NCBI GenBank assembly: GCA_046542915.1
Contig: JBKHAI010000018.1
Coordinates: 1-16,396 of the forward strand
Origin: SKVL01 sp046542915
GTDB taxonomy: Bacteria > Patescibacteriota > Minisyncoccia > Phycocordibacterales > CSBR16-193
Reading direction: 5' to 3'
DNA length: 16,396 nucleotides
Shown here: positions 12,831 to 16,396 of the stretch, piece after piece
How positions within the stretch are numbered: the stretch's first letter is position 1
How the letters are laid out: every line of letters starts with the position of its first letter
Made by a program: the position numbers and the translations under genes
The notes under the pieces: model-generated
What the model was told of the DNA's origin: nothing
Seen by the model: only the letters and a program-made list of their open reading frames with translations
Databases searched by the model: none

Positions 12831-12840
12831 CCTTCTTTAG

Positions 12841-12869
12841 GGCCCGTCTTGACCGAAAGGCGGGTCTTT
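12841..12869 (+). terminator. Intrinsic terminator after the ACP-like gene
   Basis: GGCCCGTCTT, loop GACCGA, AAGGCGGGTC, then TTTCTC: 10 pairs, two of them G·U that pair only in the plus-strand RNA. Confidence 0.8.
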
Positions 12870-12870
12870 C

Positions 12871-13560
12871 TCAGCTTAGCTGAGATAATAAGAAAACATT
12901 AACTACTGTGCTGTTTACTATTATATGCACAAGCAGAGCCGGTATTATGTTTCCGCTCTTTTCATAAACCAAAGCGGAGGTTAAACCTAATATGAACGCA
13001 AAGATCATTAAGGAAGGATGAATGTGTAGGACCGCGAAGATAAAAGAGCTTAAAAGTGCCGAAAAAATAAACGGTTTATATTGCCTTAGGTATCTGAATA
13101 TTAAGCCTCTAAAATAGATCTCTTCAGCTATCGGAATAAGGACACCGATGAATATCTGGAAGTGCAGGAAAAGTAGCCAGTTGTTATCCATACCGTCAGG
13201 AAGCGTCAATTGCTCTGATCTGCCTATCTCTAACATCTCATCGACCCAGGCAGCTAGCCCTCCTCCGATAAAAATTACAAATAGTCCAAGGACAAGACTG
13301 ATGAGCATCCATCTGAATTTGTGTTTAATTTTATTAAAGCCAAGCTTAGAAAGCGGGATCTTTTTTTTGTGTGCGTATATAAAGAAGACGGCGATAATAG
13401 ATAAAATAAACACCGTTTCAAAAATTAAAGTGGCATATTTCAAAGGAACCTCAACAAAATAAAGCGTGATCAAAGTGGCGGCCGGAAGGGCCAGAATAAA
13501 TAGTGACGTTTTTATCACGTCTTTAAAACTAAAGACCCTTTTCCATAAGAGATGATCCAT
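12871..13560 (-). CDS. CPBP-family intramembrane metalloprotease (CAAX/Abi type)
   Basis: CPBP proteases cut substrates within the membrane; in bacteria they serve in bacteriocin immunity, peptide maturation or signalling. The 229-residue product has several hydrophobic segments (about 17-37, 45-62, 84-104, 128-146, 163-180, 184-199, 206-225). All catalytic motifs are present: EEIYFRG with Glu146, Glu147 and Arg151; FAVLH with His179; and HIIVN with His212 and Asn216. It therefore looks active. TAGAAT, preceded by TGA (extended -10), ends 6 nt before the ATG, so transcription should start at the A of the start codon and the mRNA is probably leaderless. It is convergent with the ACP-like gene. 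No peptide substrate or ABC transporter is adjacent, so its target is unknown. Confidence 0.9.
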   Translation of the reverse strand: MDHLLWKRVFSFKDVIKTSLFILALPAATLITLYFVEVPLKYATLIFETVFILSIIAVFFIYAHKKKIPLSKLGFNKIKHKFRWMLISLVLGLFVIFIGGGLAAWVDEMLEIGRSEQLTLPDGMDNNWLLFLHFQIFIGVLIPIAEEIYFRGLIFRYLRQYKPFIFSALLSSFIFAVLHIHPSLMIFAFILGLTSALVYEKSGNIIPALLVHIIVNSTVVNVFLLSQLS

Positions 13561-13566
13561 ACTTTT

Positions 13567-13575
13567 ATTCTATCA
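13567..13575 (-). promoter_or_regulatory. Extended -10 of the leaderless CPBP promoter
   Basis: Minus-strand TGATAGAAT: TGn plus TAGAAT, with exactly 6 nt to the ATG at 13560. Confidence 0.5.
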
Positions 13576-13754
13576 TTTAATCAGTATTATTTTTAAATAG
13601 AGCTACAAATATCGTGTTAACAGTATGTTGATGATCTCTTCCGGTACGTTACCATCCAGACTTAGACGGATACGGTCTTCTCGTAAGTAGGAGGTGAATG
13701 CCCTATCAGAAGAAGCAATTGATATATTGGAACATTTAGCATAAACTACCAACA

Positions 13755-14954
13755 ATGAAAAAGGGAAACAGTTTTGAACTTATGGCACCGGCGGGTAGTT
13801 TTGCCGCTTTAAGAGCGGCTTGTAACGCCGGTTGCGACGCGGTCTATCTTGGTCTGGGAGATTTTACCATGCGCTCGGGGAAGCGTAATTTTAAGCTTTC
13901 AGACTTAAAGAAGATAAGGAAGGTGTGTGATTCTTATCCGAGGAAACCTCGGATATATCTGGTTTTGAACACCATTGTTTATGACTCGGAAATCAGAAAG
14001 TTAGAGTCTTTGGTCAAGAAAGTCCCCGGAAAAGTGGATGCGGTGATCTGTTGGGATCCGGCGGTAATAATGTTATGTAAGAAATACAAAGTACCTTTCT
14101 TTATCTCAACCCAAGCGTCTATCTCCAATAGTGAGTCGGCCGAATTTTACAAAAAACTCGGCGCCAAAAGAGCTGTTTTAGCCAGAGAGCTTGATCTGAA
14201 GCAGATCAAGAAGATATCAAAAGTTAAGGGCTTGGAACTTGAGGTTTTTATTCATGGCGCAATGTGTGTTTCGGTTTCGGGAAGATGTTTTACCAGTCAA
14301 TTCTTGCATAATTGTTCGGCTAATCGAGGTCAATGTTTTCAACCCTGTCGTCGCTCTTATACTGTTATAGATAATAAATACGGACATACTCTGAAACTGG
14401 AGAATAATAAAGTTATGTCCGCCAAGGACCTTTGTACGTTACCGTTCATTGAAGATATTAAGAAAGCCGGAGTTAAAGCTTTCAAGATAGAAGGCCGGAA
14501 CCGTGATCCGATCTATGTTAAGACCGTAACCGAAGTTTACAGAGAAGCATTGGACAATAAACTGAGCAAAGAAAGAGTGGTTGAACTGGTAAAAAAACTC
14601 CAAGGAGTTTATAACAAAGGTTTTTCTTCCGGTTTTTATCTCGGCAAACCGACCCCTCAAGATCTTTCCGAGGTTGAAAATTCAATGTCCGATCTTTATA
14701 GGAGTTATCTGGGAGAAGTTGTTCATATTTATCCTAAAGCCGGTACGGTGGCGATAAGATTAAGAGATGAACTGAAAACAGGGGAAGAGATCGTTGTTAT
14801 CCACAAGGATACCGGAGTGGATAAAGTAATAGTGGAAGAGATGGAGATAGAGAACAAAAAGGTCGATCAAGCTCATAAAGGACAGGATATCGGTATTAAG
14901 TTACCTTTTAAAGCTTATAAGAACTCGGAGGTTTATAAGATCAAAAGAAGATAA
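13755..14954 (+). CDS. Peptidase U32 family protein (TrhP/RlhA-like RNA hydroxylation factor)
   Basis: Despite the peptidase name, characterised members of this family act in prephenate-dependent hydroxylation of tRNA wobble uridines (TrhP) or 23S rRNA (RlhA). The 399-residue product starts with FELMAPAGSFAALRAACNAGCDAVYLGL, the family's TIM-barrel opening. It carries the U32 signature ELEVFIHGAMCVSVSGRC (161-178), followed by Cys187, Cys194 and Cys198 in the NRGQCFQPCRRSY stretch. The KAFKIEGRNRDPIYV segment matches the KIEGR block, and a C-terminal small-barrel domain begins near residue 318. The conserved cysteines suggest an iron-sulfur cluster. The length fits TrhP-type proteins. No Shine-Dalgarno is present; TAGCAT ends 12 nt before the ATG. 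Choosing between tRNA and rRNA as target is not possible here. Confidence 0.9.
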   Translation: MKKGNSFELMAPAGSFAALRAACNAGCDAVYLGLGDFTMRSGKRNFKLSDLKKIRKVCDSYPRKPRIYLVLNTIVYDSEIRKLESLVKKVPGKVDAVICWDPAVIMLCKKYKVPFFISTQASISNSESAEFYKKLGAKRAVLARELDLKQIKKISKVKGLELEVFIHGAMCVSVSGRCFTSQFLHNCSANRGQCFQPCRRSYTVIDNKYGHTLKLENNKVMSAKDLCTLPFIEDIKKAGVKAFKIEGRNRDPIYVKTVTEVYREALDNKLSKERVVELVKKLQGVYNKGFSSGFYLGKPTPQDLSEVENSMSDLYRSYLGEVVHIYPKAGTVAIRLRDELKTGEEIVVIHKDTGVDKVIVEEMEIENKKVDQAHKGQDIGIKLPFKAYKNSEVYKIKRR

Positions 14955-14982
14955 ATAGACTCCAAATATTTTTCAATTTTGT

Positions 14983-14988
14983 TATACT
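14983..14988 (+). promoter_or_regulatory. -10 of the leaderless cyclophilin promoter
   Basis: TATACT preceded by TGT (extended -10), 7 nt before the ATG at 14996. The RNA should begin at or one base before the start codon. Confidence 0.5.
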
Positions 14989-14995
14989 TACCCTT

Positions 14996-15643
14996 ATGAA
15001 TAAAACGATCCTGTTTACTATCATAATTATAGCTCTAGCTGCCGGATCTTTGTTTGTCTTTATGAGTATGCCGGAGGATGAACCGGCAAATGTCGAAGAA
15101 GAAAAAGATGAATACAGTGAAAGCCAAGAAGAAGATACAAGCGACATTACAATTAACCCTGAAGATATACATATGAAGCAAGCAACACTTAAAACATCAA
15201 AAGGAGATATTACCCTGGAGTTCTACCCGGAACTGGCTCCTAAAACGGTCAAGAATTTTCAAGAACTTGCCGAAAGTGGTTTTTACGACGGGGTCATCTT
15301 TCATAGAGTCATAGAGGGTTTTATGATCCAAGGTGGTGATCCGACCGGTACCGGTACCGGCGGTCCCGGATATACTTTTGAGGACGAACTGGATCCAAGT
15401 TCGGAGATCGCTCAAAAGGGTTATCGGCGCGGGACATTAGCGATGGCAAACCGTGGACCGAACACTAACGGCAGTCAGTTCTTCATAATGCATAAAGATT
15501 ATCCGCTTCCTTATGACTACACTATTTTTGGAAAAGTAATAGACGGAATGGATATAGTTGACGCTATCGCTACGGTTGAAACCGGACAGAATGATAAACC
15601 CTCGGAAGAGATCACTATAGATAAAGTGGAGGTATTAGATTAG
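14996..15643 (+). CDS. Membrane-anchored cyclophilin-type peptidyl-prolyl isomerase
   Basis: Cyclophilins speed cis-trans isomerisation of X-Pro bonds and help folding of exported proteins. Residues 4-23 are a hydrophobic segment after a basic start (MNK), acting as a signal anchor; there is no lipobox cysteine. A very acidic linker (about 26-58) leads to the catalytic domain at about 62-215. It shows the standard motifs: KTVKNFQELAESGFYDGVIF, FHRVIEGFMIQGGDPTGTG with the catalytic Arg, and GTLAMANRGPNTNGSQFFI. The Trp of eukaryotic cyclophilins is replaced in the YPLPYDYTIFGKV segment, as in many bacterial forms. The domain probably faces outside the membrane. It follows the U32 gene by 41 bp but has its own -10, with 7 nt to the ATG and no Shine-Dalgarno. 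Confidence 0.93.
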   Translation: MNKTILFTIIIIALAAGSLFVFMSMPEDEPANVEEEKDEYSESQEEDTSDITINPEDIHMKQATLKTSKGDITLEFYPELAPKTVKNFQELAESGFYDGVIFHRVIEGFMIQGGDPTGTGTGGPGYTFEDELDPSSEIAQKGYRRGTLAMANRGPNTNGSQFFIMHKDYPLPYDYTIFGKVIDGMDIVDAIATVETGQNDKPSEEITIDKVEVLD

Positions 15644-15708
15644 AGTGACATACGCTCCTTAAGTTCCTCGCTGATGTTTAGGGCCATTTAAAGTTGGAAT
15701 TAGGTCCC

Positions 15709-15714
15709 TATAAA
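15709..15714 (+). promoter_or_regulatory. -10 candidate for the P-type ATPase
   Basis: TATAAA with 11 nt to the ATG at 15726 and no Shine-Dalgarno, giving a leader of about 4-5 nt. Just upstream an imperfect pair TAGGGCC / GGTCCCTA could form a weak hairpin. Confidence 0.35.
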
Positions 15715-15725
15715 TTATTTAAATT

Positions 15726-16396
15726 ATGGAGAAAAAGGATAATTGGCACCTCTCAGATATCGACGAGATCTTAGATGACCTCCAGAGCTCAAGAGAAGGA
15801 CTAAAAAAGAATAAAGTAGAAGAACTTCAAGAAAAATACGGTCTTAACGAGATACCAAAGACATCGGGCCGGTCTTGGTTACAGATACTTTTACAGCAGA
15901 TAAAGAGCCCTCTCATCTATGTACTGGTTGTGGCGGCCGGAGTTTCTTTCTGGGTGGAACACTACCTGGATTTTTGGGTTATAGTCGCGGTTATCATCCT
16001 TAATACGATAATTGGCTTGATCCAGGAATATAAAGCGGAACGCTCTATCGAGGCTTTGCAGGAAATGATCGTTTTAAGGACCAGAGTTGTCAGAGATGGT
16101 GAACTAAAGGACATTCCGGCTACCGAGCTGGTTCCGGGTGATATCATTTCTTTAGAAGGTGGAGACCACGTTCCGGCTGACGCTCGTGTAATTGAGGCAT
16201 CCAACTGCCGTGCCATAGAGTCATCTCTTACCGGAGAATCCACGGCTTCCGAGAAGACCTCCGAAACCTTATCCGGAGACGTTGCTTTGGCTGATAGAAA
16301 GAATATGGTCTGGAACGGAACTCACCTCTCGGGAGGCGGGTTGAAAGCTGTAGTGGTGGCGACCGGAAAAGAGACCATCTTAGGCAAGATCGCGGC
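15726..16396 (+). CDS. P-type cation-transporting ATPase, N-terminal part (window edge)
   Basis: The first 223 codons of a P2-type cation pump (calcium or related cations). Visible parts are the cytoplasmic N-terminal cation-ATPase domain (WHLSDIDEILDDL through KYGLNEIP), helices M1 and M2 (about 62-78 and 82-100), and the actuator domain with DIISLEGGDHVPADARVIE. The dephosphorylation loop LTGES is at 168-172. TGKETILGKIA at the edge is the usual approach to M3. The DKTGT phosphorylation site and the ion-binding helices lie outside the window, so the ion cannot be named. The start was chosen from the N-terminal domain limits. A TATAAA 11 nt before the ATG and the lack of a Shine-Dalgarno suggest a near-leaderless mRNA. 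Confidence 0.92.
   Translation, partial: MEKKDNWHLSDIDEILDDLQSSREGLKKNKVEELQEKYGLNEIPKTSGRSWLQILLQQIKSPLIYVLVVAAGVSFWVEHYLDFWVIVAVIILNTIIGLIQEYKAERSIEALQEMIVLRTRVVRDGELKDIPATELVPGDIISLEGGDHVPADARVIEASNCRAIESSLTGESTASEKTSETLSGDVALADRKNMVWNGTHLSGGGLKAVVVATGKETILGKIA

Noticed and set aside
13692..13743. Short plus-strand frame following TAGGAGG, ending just before the U32 gene
   Set aside because: The GTG overlaps the SD-like sequence with no spacing, the ATG frame next to it is only 13 codons, and neither shows any recognisable protein feature.
1..16396. UGA recoded as glycine, as in some candidate phyla
   Set aside because: TGA ends several genes at sensible places (5915, 10831, 12871) with terminators just after some of them, and no gene needs readthrough.

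Overview
The window looks like a chromosomal segment from a small-genome bacterium, most likely a member of the Candidate Phyla Radiation (Patescibacteria). This is inferred from short, streamlined genes, a bifunctional SIS-type phosphoglucose/phosphomannose isomerase, compact HolB-like and ProB-like proteins, and a regulator-fused MurA. TAA, TAG and TGA all end genes, so the code is standard. GC content is moderate (low to mid 40s % by eye). No tRNA, rRNA, CRISPR array or insertion sequence was seen.

Left block (1-5317) is housekeeping. A MurA enzyme with an N-terminal XRE helix-turn-helix runs leftward off the edge. It is divergent from mreB, and a perfect 12-bp inverted repeat between them carries an extended -10 element on each strand. 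mreB overlaps a DNA polymerase III delta'-like gene. A PGI/PMI isomerase and a ROK-family sugar kinase follow, 4 nt apart.

Middle block (5318-12870) is accessory in character and mostly single-gene units bounded by intrinsic terminators. It holds two tandem paralogues of an unknown protein, a shrunken radical-SAM/SPASM-like protein that has lost the cluster-binding motif, a small helical protein, and two phosphoribosyltransferase-like paralogues, one with a degraded PRPP loop. ThrH and a glutamate-5-kinase-like gene are divergent. A two-helix membrane protein, a GNAT acetyltransferase and an acyl-carrier-like protein without the phosphopantetheine serine complete it. Many of these genes have strong AGGAGG ribosome binding sites, several preceded by a GTTCTTTTAA-like motif. 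Several look like pseudoenzymes.

The most interesting element is the leader of the GNAT gene (about 12240-12421, minus strand). It has a good promoter, a possible leaderless 30-codon ORF, a 14-bp closing helix, and a 13-bp antiterminator that competes with an intrinsic terminator. This is what a ribosome-controlled transcription attenuator would look like.

Right block (12871-16396) returns to housekeeping: a CPBP membrane protease, a U32-family protein (tRNA/rRNA hydroxylation type), a membrane-anchored cyclophilin, and the start of a P-type cation ATPase cut by the window edge. In these genes -10-like hexamers lie 6-12 nt before the ATG with no Shine-Dalgarno, suggesting leaderless or near-leaderless mRNAs, in contrast with the middle block.
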